Below, in pieces: positions 1 through 8,187 of a stretch of 64,000 bases of DNA (positions are counted from its first letter, which is position 1; each line of letters starts with the position of its first letter). The stretch comes from Corynebacterium occultum. Its GTDB lineage: Bacteria > Actinomycetota > Actinomycetes > Mycobacteriales > Mycobacteriaceae. The notes under the pieces were generated by a model. The model had not been told where the DNA came from. It was given only the letters and a program-made list of their open reading frames with translations, and ran no database searches. The position numbers were made by a program, and so were the translations under genes. Where the stretch lies: contig NZ_CP046455.1 in the NCBI RefSeq assembly GCF_009734425.1, positions 2,108,001 to 2,172,000 of the forward strand, read 5' to 3'.

Positions 1-193
1 AGGTCTGGTGGGTCCCGGAGAACCAGGTGGTGATCAGGATGGCGTTGTCCCGGGCCTCATTGAGGGTGCCGAGGGTGGTGACCGCCAGTTCGCACTCCGG
101 GATGACGCCACCATTTTCCAGCTGGAGCTCACCGATGCTGATCAGCTCATAGGCGCCCTGGGTTTCCGGGGTGTAGAAATCATTGTGGTACAA
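1..193 (-). CDS. MetX-like alpha/beta hydrolase, N-terminal part only
   Basis: The gene runs off the left edge, so only about 64 N-terminal residues are visible. The reverse strand opens with TTG at 193, about 7 bases after an AAGGAG, and reads YHNDFYTPET, then ELQLENGGVIPE and TLGTLNEARDNAI. This is the N-terminal pattern of the homoserine O-acetyltransferase (MetX)-like alpha/beta hydrolases, in which an early beta hairpin carrying LxSGxxLPE is followed by YGTLNAxxDNA. The catalytic Ser, Asp and His lie outside the window. Whether it acylates homoserine or is one of the many paralogues of unknown substrate cannot be told from this piece. No ATG or GTG is available in frame near the ribosome binding site, so the TTG start is the likely one. 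Confidence 0.65.
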   Translation of the reverse strand, partial: MYHNDFYTPETQGAYELISIGELQLENGGVIPECELAVTTLGTLNEARDNAILITTWFSGTHQT

Positions 194-256
194 GTGACAA
201 CTCCTTCAGTGATGTGTGACAAAACACATCCTACTGAAAGAGTCATGAAAAAGAGG

Positions 257-686
257 GCGAATGAGCTGGCCTATAAGCCGGATTCTGTACCTTGTGGGGC
301 GGTGATCATCCATCTGGGCCGACCATCGCTGGCCGCCTCAAGCAGCTACCTACGGACTCGGGCGAGCAGCCCTTGGTCATCCGTTCCGCCGTACCTCAAG
401 GGGGTACGGCTTAATGCCTTGCTCCCGGTGGGGTTTACCTAGCCAGACCAGTCACCTGGCCTGCTGGTGCGCTCTTAACGCACCCTTTCACCCTTACCCT
501 CCCCCAGCTCAAGGCCTTAAGGAGGGCGGTCTACTTTCTGTTGCACTTGCCCGCGGGTCACCCCGGGTTGCCGTTAACAACCACCGTGCTCTGTGGAGTC
601 CGGACTTTCCTCGGCGCACCGCCTCCACCAGGTTTCACCCAGAGTGGGGTTCGGTGGCCGCAATCACCCGGCCAGCTCATTCGCGG
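257..686 (-). ncRNA. rnpB: RNase P RNA
   Basis: Catalytic RNA of RNase P, which trims the 5' leaders of tRNA precursors. On the reverse strand the molecule begins near 686 with CGAATGAGCTGGCC and contains the diagnostic core GAGGAAAGTCCGGACTCC (about 595-615). It ends with GGTACAGAATCCGGCTTATAGG near 270-290, the conserved P4 strand and 3' end of bacterial type A RNase P RNA. The terminal segments (GAATGAGCTGGCC near the 5' end, GGCCAGCTCATTC at the 3' end) can pair as P1. About 430 nt is in the range for actinobacteria. It lies about 50 bases downstream of the RNase HI fusion gene on the same strand. Exact ends are estimated from the P1 pairing. Confidence 0.95.
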
Positions 687-738
687 TTTTCACTCTACTC
701 CCGCGGCCGCCCAATTCACCAACCCCGCACCCGGGGCC

Positions 739-1854
739 CTAGCGACGCAGGTGGGAGGTGTCATTGACCAGACGCACACTGGAATTGTCCGCATCGTAGA
801 ACTCCACGATGGAGATGCTTGCCAGGTCGAGGAAGATGCGGCGGAAGAGCTGCGGTCCCCCATCCAGGCCCTGGCGCAGCAGGGACTTGATCACCGTCAG
901 GTGGGTGACCACCAGGATATTCTTGCCGGGATGCTCGGCCTGCAGGGACTCCCGCAGCTTCTTCACCCGACGGTGCAACTTCTGCAGGGACTCCCCGCCC
1001 GGGGTCGTCAGGGTGGGATTCTGCACCCACTTCTCATGCAGTTCGGGATGCAGGGCGCGGGCCTCATCGAAGGTCAGCCCATCCCACTCCCCGAAGTCCA
1101 TCTCGATGAGACGTTCCTCGGTCTCCACCTCCACCCCCAGGCGCTTTGCGACGGTCTCGGCGGTCTGCTGGGCACGTCGCAGCGGGGAAGCCAGCACCAG
1201 GTCGATACCGCCCCGCTCCGCGAGGGATGCCGCGGCGGCCTCCGCCTGCCAGAACCCCAATTCGCTGAGCTCCGGGTTGGAGCGCCCCGAGTACTGCCGG
1301 GCAGCCGACATCGGGGTCTGGCCGTGACGCAGCAGAATCAGGCGGGTCGGCTCGGTGGAGGCACCATTCCAGCGGGCCGGGTTATTGCTGTCCACCGCCT
1401 CCGGGGCGGGTTTCTTCGGCGTGGTGTCCAGGGGTCCGGGCTTCGCCCCCTTGGCCAGGGCATCCATGGCCTTGTTGGCCAGTTCATCAGCCGCGGAGTT
1501 CTTCACCCGCGGCACCCACTCATAGCTGACCCGGCTGAACTGGGAGGCGATGTCGCGGGCCTCGATGGCCAGCTTCTTCATGTCGGGGTGCTTGATCTTC
1601 CAGCGGCCTGACATCTGCTCCACCACCAGCTTGGAGTCCATGTAGACCAGGACCTCATCGGCACCGAGTTCCGCAGCCGCACGCAGCCCGTTGATCAGAC
1701 CCTGGTACTCGGCGACGTTGTTGGTGGCGGTACCCACCACATAGGAGATCTCGCGCAGGATCTCCCGGCGGTCGGCGGCGTAGACGACGGTGCCGCAGCC
1801 GGCGATACCGGGATTGCCCCGGGAACCACCATCAGCTTCGATGCAGACCTTCAC
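739..1854 (-). CDS. bifunctional RNase HI / histidine phosphatase
   Basis: Two-domain protein of about 371 residues. Residues 1-140 form an RNase HI domain that should cut the RNA strand of RNA:DNA hybrids. Its four acidic metal ligands are visible: D8 in EADGG, E49 in NVAEYQ, D73 in YMDSK and D123 in AADEL. After a Pro/Lys-rich linker, residues 170-371 are a histidine phosphatase (phosphoglycerate mutase superfamily) with the catalytic RHGQT (H177) and a late VVTHLT histidine. This fusion matches the mycobacterial RNase H/acid phosphatase (Rv2228c type, from memory). The chosen GTG overlaps the spacing after the upstream stop at 1857; the longer reading frame runs back into the upstream gene and is unlikely. 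It is probably translated with the zinc-ribbon and Nif3-like genes upstream. Confidence 0.93.
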   Translation of the reverse strand: MKVCIEADGGSRGNPGIAGCGTVVYAADRREILREISYVVGTATNNVAEYQGLINGLRAAAELGADEVLVYMDSKLVVEQMSGRWKIKHPDMKKLAIEARDIASQFSRVSYEWVPRVKNSAADELANKAMDALAKGAKPGPLDTTPKKPAPEAVDSNNPARWNGASTEPTRLILLRHGQTPMSAARQYSGRSNPELSELGFWQAEAAAASLAERGGIDLVLASPLRRAQQTAETVAKRLGVEVETEERLIEMDFGEWDGLTFDEARALHPELHEKWVQNPTLTTPGGESLQKLHRRVKKLRESLQAEHPGKNILVVTHLTVIKSLLRQGLDGGPQLFRRIFLDLASISIVEFYDADNSSVRLVNDTSHLRR

Positions 1855-1856
1855 CC

Positions 1857-2576
1857 TCAGACAGCCTTCCGGATGAGGTAGCTGCCGCAGTTGGAGCATT
1901 GCGGGACTTCATCGACAGGGGCCATGCGGATCAGGGACTGGTCGGCCGGGGGCAGCACGATGAAGCAGCCACCGCAGGCACGGCCGTTGAACAGGGCAGC
2001 GCCGACCTCATTTTCTTCCCGCTGCTGGTCATACTGAACCAGGACCTGCTCATCGAGTTGGGCGCGCAGTTCCTCGACCCGCTGCTCGGGGTCCGGAATG
2101 TGGGAGGCGGACTCGGCAGCGGCATCCCGGGCACGGGTAGCCACCTCCACCTTGTGGGCGAGCTCATCGACCTGGGCACCGTGGACATCGCGGTTGTTGC
2201 GCAGCGCGTGGATCTCATTATGCGCCTCCTGCAGCTCCGCCATCAGGTCCGCCAGGCGGGACTTGGTGGAGTAGCGGTCATGCTCCAGGTCCTTGCGCTT
2301 CTCCGGGTCCAGCTCCGCACCCAGCTGTTCCCGGGCGTCCTTGTCACGGCGACGCAGCTTGATCTCGTCCGCCTGGATCCGCAGAATCTCATTCTCCATG
2401 TCATCGACCGCCATCTGTGCGGCAGCCGCAGCATCATGCATGCGCACCTGCTTGGCCAGCAGAGCATCCAGCTCCCGCTGCTCCGGCAGCTCGGTGGCGG
2501 TGCTGGAGGTGTGGAGGTTGCGCTGCAGGTTGGCCAGTTCCAGCAGGGTGAGTTGGGAAGCCGGGGAGAGTTTCAT
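1857..2576 (-). CDS. coiled-coil zinc-ribbon protein (CT398/Rv2229c type)
   Basis: Protein of 239 residues. Residues 1-175 are a long charged helical region rich in Glu, Arg, Ala and Leu that should form an antiparallel coiled coil. The C-terminal 55 residues hold a C4 zinc ribbon with CGGC (in RACGGCF) and CSNC (in QCSNCGSY). This is the architecture of the zf-RING_7 family, often proposed to bind nucleic acid or scaffold other proteins, although its actual role is not settled. The start codon overlaps the last base of the upstream Nif3-like gene and the stop is 2 bases before the RNase HI fusion. The three are therefore probably one operon, as in mycobacteria. Confidence 0.88.
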   Translation of the reverse strand: MKLSPASQLTLLELANLQRNLHTSSTATELPEQRELDALLAKQVRMHDAAAAAQMAVDDMENEILRIQADEIKLRRRDKDAREQLGAELDPEKRKDLEHDRYSTKSRLADLMAELQEAHNEIHALRNNRDVHGAQVDELAHKVEVATRARDAAAESASHIPDPEQRVEELRAQLDEQVLVQYDQQREENEVGAALFNGRACGGCFIVLPPADQSLIRMAPVDEVPQCSNCGSYLIRKAV

Positions 2577-3718
2577 TATTTTCCTTGGTTGTTGTGGGTG
2601 GACATGGTCCAGGGGTCGGTACGCAGGTCGAGGATCTCAACCTCCACACCGGTGTGCGTGGCGACGATCTCGGCAGCCTGGGAGGTCCAGGGGAACTCAC
2701 TCGCCCAGTGCGCGGTGTCGATCACCGCAGGCCCGCCGGCCCGCAGATACTCATCCACCGGGTGGTGACGCAGATCGGAGGTGACGTAGACATCCACCCC
2801 GAGACCGGCGACCCGGTCGAGGAAGCTGTCTCCGGAGCCTGAGGATACCGCCACCTTCTGCACCAGCTGCTCCGGGTCCCCGGCGGCGCGGATCCCCCAC
2901 TCGGTGACCGGCAGGGCATCAGCGACCTGCTGTACGAAATCCTGCAACTTCATCGGCTCCGGCAACTCACCGATCCGACCCAGGCCGGTGGCGCTGGCCG
3001 GGTCGGTGTCATCCTCCATGGCCAGGATGTCGAAGGCAGGTTCCTCATAGGGGTGGGTGGCCCGGATCGCATCGAGCAGGGCCTGACGGGAACGTCGATA
3101 AGCGACGAACTCGACGCGGATCTCCGCTGCCCGGTACCGGGTGCCCACCTCACCATCGGTGGGGTCCGCACCCCGCTGAGGGGTGAACTGACCGGTGCCC
3201 TCAATATCGAAGGCGCATTCCGCATAATCGCCGATATTTCCGGCACCCGCGGCGAAAAGGGCCTCCTTGAGAGTCTCGGCATGCTCCGCCGGGACGTGGA
3301 CACCCCACTTGTCGCGGGCGGTGCCGGACTTGGGCAGGATCGGCGGACCCGGGGTGATGCCAACCAGCTCAGCGAGCTTGTCATTGACACCGGGGCGGGC
3401 CGAATCGGCATTGGTGTGCGCGGCAAAAAGCGCCACCCCATTCGTGATCAGGGTATGCAGCACCTTGCCCTTCGGGGTGTCAGCGGCGACTGAATGCACC
3501 CCGCGGAGCAGCAGGGGATGATGCACGATCAGCATCTGCGCCCCGATCTCAACTGCCCTCTCCGCCACCGCCTGGGTGCAGTCCAGGGCGAAGGCCACCT
3601 TGCTCACCTCCGCCTCCGGGTCACCGCAGGTCAAACCCACCTGATCCCAACTTTCCGCCAGGTGCGGCGGGTAGGCCTGCTCCATCACGGTTCGGATCTG
3701 CCCGACAGTGCTGCTCAT
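2576..3718 (-). CDS. Nif3-like dinuclear metal-centre protein
   Basis: A 380-residue member of the Nif3/YbgI (DUF34) family, a toroidal hexamer with a two-metal site whose substrate is still debated (GTP cyclohydrolase-like or a metal chaperone have been proposed). Metal-binding hallmarks are visible: LIVHHPLLL and the HTNAD segment in the N-terminal half, and the late DTAHWASE close to the end. A central insertion of about 130 residues (roughly 140-255, with GDYAECAF and ATHPYEEPAFD) is the CutA1/PII-like domain found in the long form of this family. I chose the ATG at 3718, preceded by GAGGAGGAAAG, over an ATG 48 bases further out. It overlaps the following zinc-ribbon gene by one base. Confidence 0.9.
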   Translation of the reverse strand: MSSTVGQIRTVMEQAYPPHLAESWDQVGLTCGDPEAEVSKVAFALDCTQAVAERAVEIGAQMLIVHHPLLLRGVHSVAADTPKGKVLHTLITNGVALFAAHTNADSARPGVNDKLAELVGITPGPPILPKSGTARDKWGVHVPAEHAETLKEALFAAGAGNIGDYAECAFDIEGTGQFTPQRGADPTDGEVGTRYRAAEIRVEFVAYRRSRQALLDAIRATHPYEEPAFDILAMEDDTDPASATGLGRIGELPEPMKLQDFVQQVADALPVTEWGIRAAGDPEQLVQKVAVSSGSGDSFLDRVAGLGVDVYVTSDLRHHPVDEYLRAGGPAVIDTAHWASEFPWTSQAAEIVATHTGVEVEILDLRTDPWTMSTHNNQGK

Positions 3719-3832
3719 CCTTGCTCTTTCCTCCTCGCGTACCCAGCAAGTGTAGCGTCCACCCACCTTTGCGCCGGAGTCCCCAAGCCCCTATCCTTTG
3801 GGCGTCCCACATTCACCTGGAAAGGACCGCCC

Positions 3833-4360
3833 ATGTCCGCAGCCTTCGGCGAGGACCAGCGTTACCACATCAGTTTCATCTGTACCGGAAATATCTGCCG
3901 CTCCCCCATGGCCGAGGTGATCATCGCGCAAGCGGTGGAGGATGCCGGATTGGAATCCCTCGTCAAGGTTGACTCCTGCGGCATCGGCGGCTGGCACGTC
4001 GGCCAGAAGGCCGATAAACGCGCCCTGTCCGAGTTGCGTTCCGCCGGCTACGACGGTGATCGCCACCGTGCCGCCCAATTCGGTGCTGAGCACCAGAACG
4101 CCGATCTGCTGATCGCCCTGGACAGCGGCCACCGCTCCGAGCTCATCGCCCGCGGGGCCGAGGAAAAGCGTATCCGGCTGCTCCGCAGCTTTGACCCGAC
4201 AGCCCCGGAGGGTGCCGGGGTCGATGACCCCTACTACGGCGGCCCTGAAGGCTTCCGCGAAACCCGCCACCTGATCGAGGCTGCGACACCGGGCCTGATC
4301 ACCTGGCTCCGCGAGCATGTCAACCAGCGGGAATTCATCATTGAGGCAGGCGAAAGGTAG
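3833..4360 (+). CDS. low-molecular-weight protein tyrosine phosphatase
   Basis: A 175-residue cytoplasmic phosphatase of the LMW-PTP family. The P-loop C(x)5R-S is present early (C17 to R23 in FICTGNICRSP) and the general-acid Asp is in DDPYYGG near residue 130. The length is typical of the family. It removes phosphate from phosphotyrosine or arginine-type substrates, with the partner unknown here; mycobacterial PtpA is the nearest familiar example. The ATG at 3833 is close behind GGAAAGGACC, which serves as ribosome binding site, whereas the long upstream extension of this frame is antisense to the Nif3-like gene. The SURF1 gene starts 11 bases after its stop, so the two are likely co-transcribed. 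Confidence 0.92.
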   Translation: MSAAFGEDQRYHISFICTGNICRSPMAEVIIAQAVEDAGLESLVKVDSCGIGGWHVGQKADKRALSELRSAGYDGDRHRAAQFGAEHQNADLLIALDSGHRSELIARGAEEKRIRLLRSFDPTAPEGAGVDDPYYGGPEGFRETRHLIEAATPGLITWLREHVNQREFIIEAGER

Positions 4361-4371
4361 TCTCGGTAGAT

Positions 4372-5352
4372 GTGAGCACCAAGGTTGAACGTCGACGCGC
4401 CAAGGACCACAAGCGGGAGAAATTCAGTTGGAAATTCTTCCTCCGTCCTGGGTGGATCCTGGCGATCCTGGCGATCGTCGCCTTCTCCTACGCATCCTTC
4501 TCCTTCCTCGCCCCCTGGCAACTGGGCAAGGACGAGGACATTGTCCAACGCAATAAACAGCTTGAGCAGGCCTTCGAGCAGGACCCGGTCCCCTATCAGG
4601 AAGTCTTCGACCCTGAAGGCCAGATCGAGGCCACCGAGGAATGGACCAGGGTGCTGTTGACCGGACAATTCCTCCCTGATTCCGAGGCGCTGCTCAGACT
4701 GCGTCCCGTGGAGAAAACCCCGGTGTTCCAGGCACTGACTCCCTTCGAAACCAATGACGGGGAAATCTTCCTGGTCAACCGTGGTTTCGTTGCCTTCCCC
4801 GGCCCGCAGATCCCTGAGATTGAGCCGGCCCCCACCAACGAAGTCACCATCACCGGCATGGCCCGGCTCAATGAGACCCGGCCCGACAATCCCCCCATGG
4901 TGGAACAGGACCGGCTGCAGGTCTACGGCATCAACACCGGGCAGGTCGGCGAGGCCGTGGACCTGGAGCTGGCGGAAAGCTACATCCAGCTCTCCGAAGG
5001 CTCCGCCGGTGAACTGAACGCCATGCCGGTACCCAAACTGGACCGCGGCTCCCACCTCAGCTACGGCTGGCAGTGGCTGGCCTTCGGAATCATGGCCCCA
5101 CTGGGCCTGGGCTACTTCATCTGGGCTGAGGTGCGGGAACGACGCCGCGTCCGCCGTGAGGAAGATGAGCTGGCCGCAACTGAGGCAGGCGTGACTCCGG
5201 ATGCCGGGGATGAGACGGGAACCGATGCCCGAAACGAACCCGACCCCGAGGTGGTCAAGCCCGAGGACCGGGAGGCGACACGCTCCCGGGATGTCCGTGC
5301 CCGCTACGGCGGACAACATCCGGATCATTGGAAGCGCCGCTCCCGCCACTAG
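4372..5352 (+). CDS. SURF1-family membrane protein
   Basis: A 326-residue protein with the SURF1 plan: a first membrane helix near residues 25-48 (PGWILAILAIVAF) and a last one near 225-248 (WQWLAFGIMAPLG), with an extracytoplasmic domain between them. Family motifs include WQLGKD just after the first helix, LLRLRPV and LVNRGFV. SURF1 proteins assist assembly or haem insertion of cytochrome c oxidase; in actinobacteria this role is assumed from the family. The C-terminal tail (about 255-326) is highly charged, disordered-looking and rich in Glu, Asp and Arg, a lineage-specific extension. It starts with GTG 11 bases after the phosphatase gene. A further gene follows after 76 bases. Confidence 0.9.
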   Translation: MSTKVERRRAKDHKREKFSWKFFLRPGWILAILAIVAFSYASFSFLAPWQLGKDEDIVQRNKQLEQAFEQDPVPYQEVFDPEGQIEATEEWTRVLLTGQFLPDSEALLRLRPVEKTPVFQALTPFETNDGEIFLVNRGFVAFPGPQIPEIEPAPTNEVTITGMARLNETRPDNPPMVEQDRLQVYGINTGQVGEAVDLELAESYIQLSEGSAGELNAMPVPKLDRGSHLSYGWQWLAFGIMAPLGLGYFIWAEVRERRRVRREEDELAATEAGVTPDAGDETGTDARNEPDPEVVKPEDREATRSRDVRARYGGQHPDHWKRRSRH

Positions 5353-5428
5353 TTTGGAGGGGTAGCCGAAACCCCGGGCAGGCATTACCCTTGCCAGATG
5401 TATCATCCTTTCGTTTAAGGGAGTGCTG

Positions 5429-6157
5429 ATGGGATTCTGGCGACGCTTGTTCACACGTGATCCAGACAGTGATAGCGCTATTGCCGAACAGCTGGGTTTC
5501 CGGGAGAATTCCGACACCCCAGCCGAAGGCCTGGTGGAGGATCCCCGTCACCGCGCCCGGGCCCTCCACCTGGCACTCGACCTGGCCCGGGAATTCGGCT
5601 TCGAGGCACGCCGCGAGATCACCGTCGATGAGGTCCCCTTCGACCGGTTGGGCGGCATCGAGGCCTTCAACGCCGAGCGCCTGAGCACTCTCCTCCAGCT
5701 CCGGGATCGGGATGGTTACCTCTTCCCCCGCAGCTTCTACTTCGAATATGACTTCGTGGACTCCAATGACGCCTATGCCCGAGTCCTCAGCGAGATGGCC
5801 GAGGCCACCGGAACCCGGGAACATTTCAGCGAAATCCACTGCGACCTCCACTTCGGGCCGAATTTCAAGCTCCAGCCCCGCGGTGACTTCCGCTACCTCC
5901 ACCAAGGCAACCCCAGGGTGCATGAGGTCTCCAGTGAGGGAGACTTCGCCGACCCCACGGTCGTGGCCGCCATGCTCCGGGATGTCACCCCGGCAGAACA
6001 CACCCTGATCACCAGCTCTGATGGGGCCTACAATTACTGGGTGCCGGGAGATCATGCCCAGAAGTTCCGCACCCTGTTGCGCGCCGAGGAAAAAGCCTCC
6101 GCGAAACGCCACCAGCGTTGGCATAGGGAGCGGGAAGCCCACAACAAGCGCGGCTAG
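5429..6157 (+). CDS. conserved hypothetical protein
   Basis: A 242-residue soluble protein that I do not recognise. It has no signal peptide or membrane helix. It begins with a short amphipathic stretch (MGFWRRLFTRD) and is rich in acidic and aromatic residues. Features that could mark a domain are EYDFVDSNDAY near the middle, HCDLHFGPNF, and a basic C-terminal tail (KASAKRHQRWHRE). The ATG at 5429 is preferred to a GTG six bases earlier because AAGGGAG sits at the right distance from the ATG and touches the GTG. It lies alone on the plus strand, followed by more than 800 bases without a convincing gene. Codon use and GC match the neighbours. Confidence 0.7.
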   Translation: MGFWRRLFTRDPDSDSAIAEQLGFRENSDTPAEGLVEDPRHRARALHLALDLAREFGFEARREITVDEVPFDRLGGIEAFNAERLSTLLQLRDRDGYLFPRSFYFEYDFVDSNDAYARVLSEMAEATGTREHFSEIHCDLHFGPNFKLQPRGDFRYLHQGNPRVHEVSSEGDFADPTVVAAMLRDVTPAEHTLITSSDGAYNYWVPGDHAQKFRTLLRAEEKASAKRHQRWHREREAHNKRG

Positions 6158-6998
6158 CCACGGTTCTGCCCAGGGCTGTTCCCGGGGGCGGGCTGCCCGA
6201 GCGGTGCCGGTGGCCCAGGTGATGGGCGGCTGATGGTGGTCTCCCAGGGGTCTCACGGTGTTCAGATAAAAATGCGGCATCCAGAATGCTGCCCCCGCCC
6301 TCAAGGAGAAATAGCTCCCACGTTGGGCACTGCTTGAATTGAGCACTGCTTGAATCAGGTGCAGCGGGAATGCTCCGGGCTGGGGACCTACTGGCCGGAC
6401 CCCGGATCTGAGCCCCCCCCGTGTGGAAAACAGGCCAAGGTAGTTAAAAACTACCTTGGCCTGTTTTTTATATCTGCAGGCCCCGGGGAGGAACCCCGGA
6501 ACGCCCTTCACCGCTCCCCCAGGATTCGAAAGCTCAGCGGAACCATCAGAGCCCCCGGGAGGCCTTCCCCACAGGCCACCGTGGCGCCACCCCGGGACCC
6601 ACCCAGCCGGGCAGGTTGTGACGCCCCCGCCCCCGCCTGCCGCTGGCTTGCAGGCGCTCTGGCACCCAATGGGGGATGGAATAAAGAGCAGCGTCGGGAC
6701 AGATCTTCCCCCCTATTCCACTGCCGGGATACCGGGGGAACCTCAAGCTCTGAGCACCAGAAATGGGGGATTGTGAGGGAATCTCGGCCGTGTTTTGCTG
6801 GGGAACGTCCCCAACCCCCGAGCCACCAACCAAGAGCCCCAAAATAGAGAACCGCCACTCTCCCCCACTGGGCATATCCGCAAGGTCATCGTGATGTGTT
6901 CTCAGGGGACCTAGCAACCGAAACCCAGATCGACTCTTCAGAGCGGGATTTTTCACAAACCCAGCACCCCGCACTCACCTAAACGAGGAGCCCCTCGG
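6158..6998. other. gene-poor stretch
   Basis: About 840 bases without a credible gene. The open frames that exist on both strands give low-complexity Pro/Gly/Arg-rich translations with no ribosome binding site. The only clear element is the perfect hairpin at 6427-6467. The DNA after 6470 is C-rich on the plus strand and may hold the promoter and leader for the secreted-protein gene at 6999. Confidence 0.6.
6427..6467. terminator. bidirectional intrinsic terminator
   Basis: A perfect 19-bp inverted repeat with a 3-base AAA loop (arms 6427-6445 and 6449-6467). The outer stem is A4/T4 and is followed by more T residues on the plus side, so either strand would form a hairpin with a U-tract. It lies 270 bases after the orphan gene ending at 6157. 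Confidence 0.85.
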
Positions 6999-7346
6999 AT
7001 GTTCAAACGCACCAAACTCGCCGCAACCGCGACCGCCCTGATATTGGTGACCAGCCCCGGCCTCGCCCGGGCTACGGTGATCGATTCCTACACCACCACG
7101 GAAAACAGTCGTGGCACCGTGTACAACATCTCTCCGAACAAGAAAGACGGGAACCTGAGCTCCTCGAGCAGCAGCCACGATCCCGGACCGGAGATGGAGA
7201 GCAAGGGCATTCCTGCCACGCCCTCCCTTGTGGGCCAGCTGACCTGCCACGTCATCTTCGCCCCCGGCAAACCGATCTGGAACCTAGAGGACTGGCGGCC
7301 TGAGGTGACTTTCCCGGGGATGGTCGCATCCGCCTGCAACCCCTGA
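6999..7346 (+). CDS. small secreted protein, possibly DUF2599-like
   Basis: A 115-residue protein with a clear Sec signal peptide: MFKRTKLAATATALILV followed by small residues, with probable cleavage near ARA-TV (about residue 25). The mature part is Ser-rich around residue 60 and ends with a WNLEDWRPEV block and CNP. It has two cysteines (one in LTCHV, one in ACNP) that could form a disulfide once exported. The Trp-rich tail reminds me of the DUF2599 family of secreted actinobacterial and Listeria proteins, but I cannot confirm this. The ATG follows CGAGGAG with good spacing. It stands alone between two terminator hairpins. Its function is unknown. Confidence 0.65.
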   Translation: MFKRTKLAATATALILVTSPGLARATVIDSYTTTENSRGTVYNISPNKKDGNLSSSSSSHDPGPEMESKGIPATPSLVGQLTCHVIFAPGKPIWNLEDWRPEVTFPGMVASACNP

Positions 7347-7547
7347 CCCAAGGCCGGGACATCTCCACCGCAATGATCTGCCCCCGGGGCCCCTGGGATA
7401 ATCAGGGTCCCGGCGGTGGCGGTGGTCAATTTTCTGGTTACTCCCCAGAGAGCAGGCCGCAGCCCTCCCCAGATCTGGTTGAGCCACAACGGAGAGATCC
7501 CCCAACAGGCCCCACCGTTGCCGCCATCATGTCCGGGGAAAAGAAAA

Positions 7548-7579
7548 CAGGCCAGACACTAAAAATAGTGTCTGGCCTG
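7548..7579 (-). terminator. terminator of tRNA-Val
   Basis: A 13-bp perfect stem (7548-7560 with 7567-7579) and 6-base loop. On the minus strand it is followed by TTTTCTTTTCC, so it ends transcription coming from the tRNA-Val gene. Confidence 0.85.
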
Positions 7580-7591
7580 CTGCTATATCTG

Positions 7592-7664
7592 TGCGCCCTG
7601 ACGGGCTCGAACCGCCGACCTGCTGGGTGTAAACCAGCTGCTCTTCCAGCTGAGCTAAAGGCGC
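7592..7664 (-). tRNA. tRNA-Val (anticodon TAC)
   Basis: A full cloverleaf reads on the minus strand. The acceptor stem is GCGCCTT, the D-arm GCTC...GAGC, the anticodon stem GCTGG/CCAGC with loop TTTACAC (anticodon TAC, reading GTA), and the T-arm has GGTTCGAGC. The discriminator base is A and no CCA is encoded. A terminator follows at 7548-7579. Confidence 0.95.
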
Positions 7665-7719
7665 ATGCACTTCACCCGCGTCACGGGGTGAACAAGCAAG
7701 AACATTAGCACGTTGCAGT

Positions 7720-7742
7720 GCCACCCTGAAAAACGGGGTGGC
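7720..7742 (-). terminator. hairpin downstream of the DUF3052 gene
   Basis: Inverted repeat GCCACCC/GGGTGGC with a loop containing five A residues on the plus strand, 14 bases beyond the stop of the minus-strand DUF3052 gene. There is no strong U-tract after it, so termination may be partial. Confidence 0.45.
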
Positions 7743-7755
7743 CACTCCGGAGTAC

Positions 7756-8187
7756 CTACTTCTTGGTGGTGCCCCGCTGAACGAGGCAGGAGCCCTGCCA
7801 ATCACCGAAACGGTCAGACTTGGTCTGAACCAGACCGGCCAGCTGTGCAGATTCCGCGATCAGACCGGTTTCCAGGGTGCCCGGCTTACCGGCTCCCGGA
7901 GTCAGCAGCCAGATGCGACCATTTTCGGCGAGCGGTCGGACCGCATCCACCAGGCCATCGACCAGGTCACCGTCATCTTCACGCCACCACAGGATCACGG
8001 CATCGCAGATTTCATCGGTATCTTCGTCCAGCAGCTCCTCGCCGAGCACCTCCTCGATGCCCTCGGAAATGGAGCTGTCACAGTCTTCATCCCAGCCGAC
8101 CTCTTGAACGGTCTGGCCCGAAAGAATCCCGAGACGTTGTGCGTAATCCTGGGCACTATTTTTCACCGTGCCCGGAGCGTCCACCAC
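7756..8187 (-). CDS. DUF3052 family protein
   Basis: A 143-residue acidic cytoplasmic protein of the actinobacterial DUF3052 family, whose function is not known. Recognisable parts are the start VVDAPGTVKNSAQDYAQRLG, the Asp/Glu-rich centre (LGEELLDEDTDE), ILWWREDDGDL and the end GSCLVQRG. In mycobacteria a homologue lies beside aceE (Rv2239c/Rv2241, from memory), the same arrangement as here, where it is divergent from aceE. I chose the GTG at 8187 because AAGGAGG lies 9 bases ahead. The longer reading from 8214 would put that ribosome binding site inside the gene. Confidence 0.88.
   Translation of the reverse strand: MVDAPGTVKNSAQDYAQRLGILSGQTVQEVGWDEDCDSSISEGIEEVLGEELLDEDTDEICDAVILWWREDDGDLVDGLVDAVRPLAENGRIWLLTPGAGKPGTLETGLIAESAQLAGLVQTKSDRFGDWQGSCLVQRGTTKK

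Noticed and set aside
541..1611. Long plus-strand frame over the RNase H fusion gene
   Set aside because: Antisense to a gene with clear RNase HI and phosphatase motifs and overlapping RNase P RNA; composition is that of a shadow frame.
5255..6511. 418-codon minus-strand frame opposite the 5429-6157 gene
   Set aside because: No start signal, overlaps the SURF1 gene end and crosses the bidirectional terminator; the plus-strand gene has a proper ribosome binding site.
6350..6847. 165-codon plus-strand frame in the gene-poor stretch
   Set aside because: It runs through the terminator hairpin at 6427 and gives Pro/Arg-rich, low-complexity protein without a ribosome binding site.
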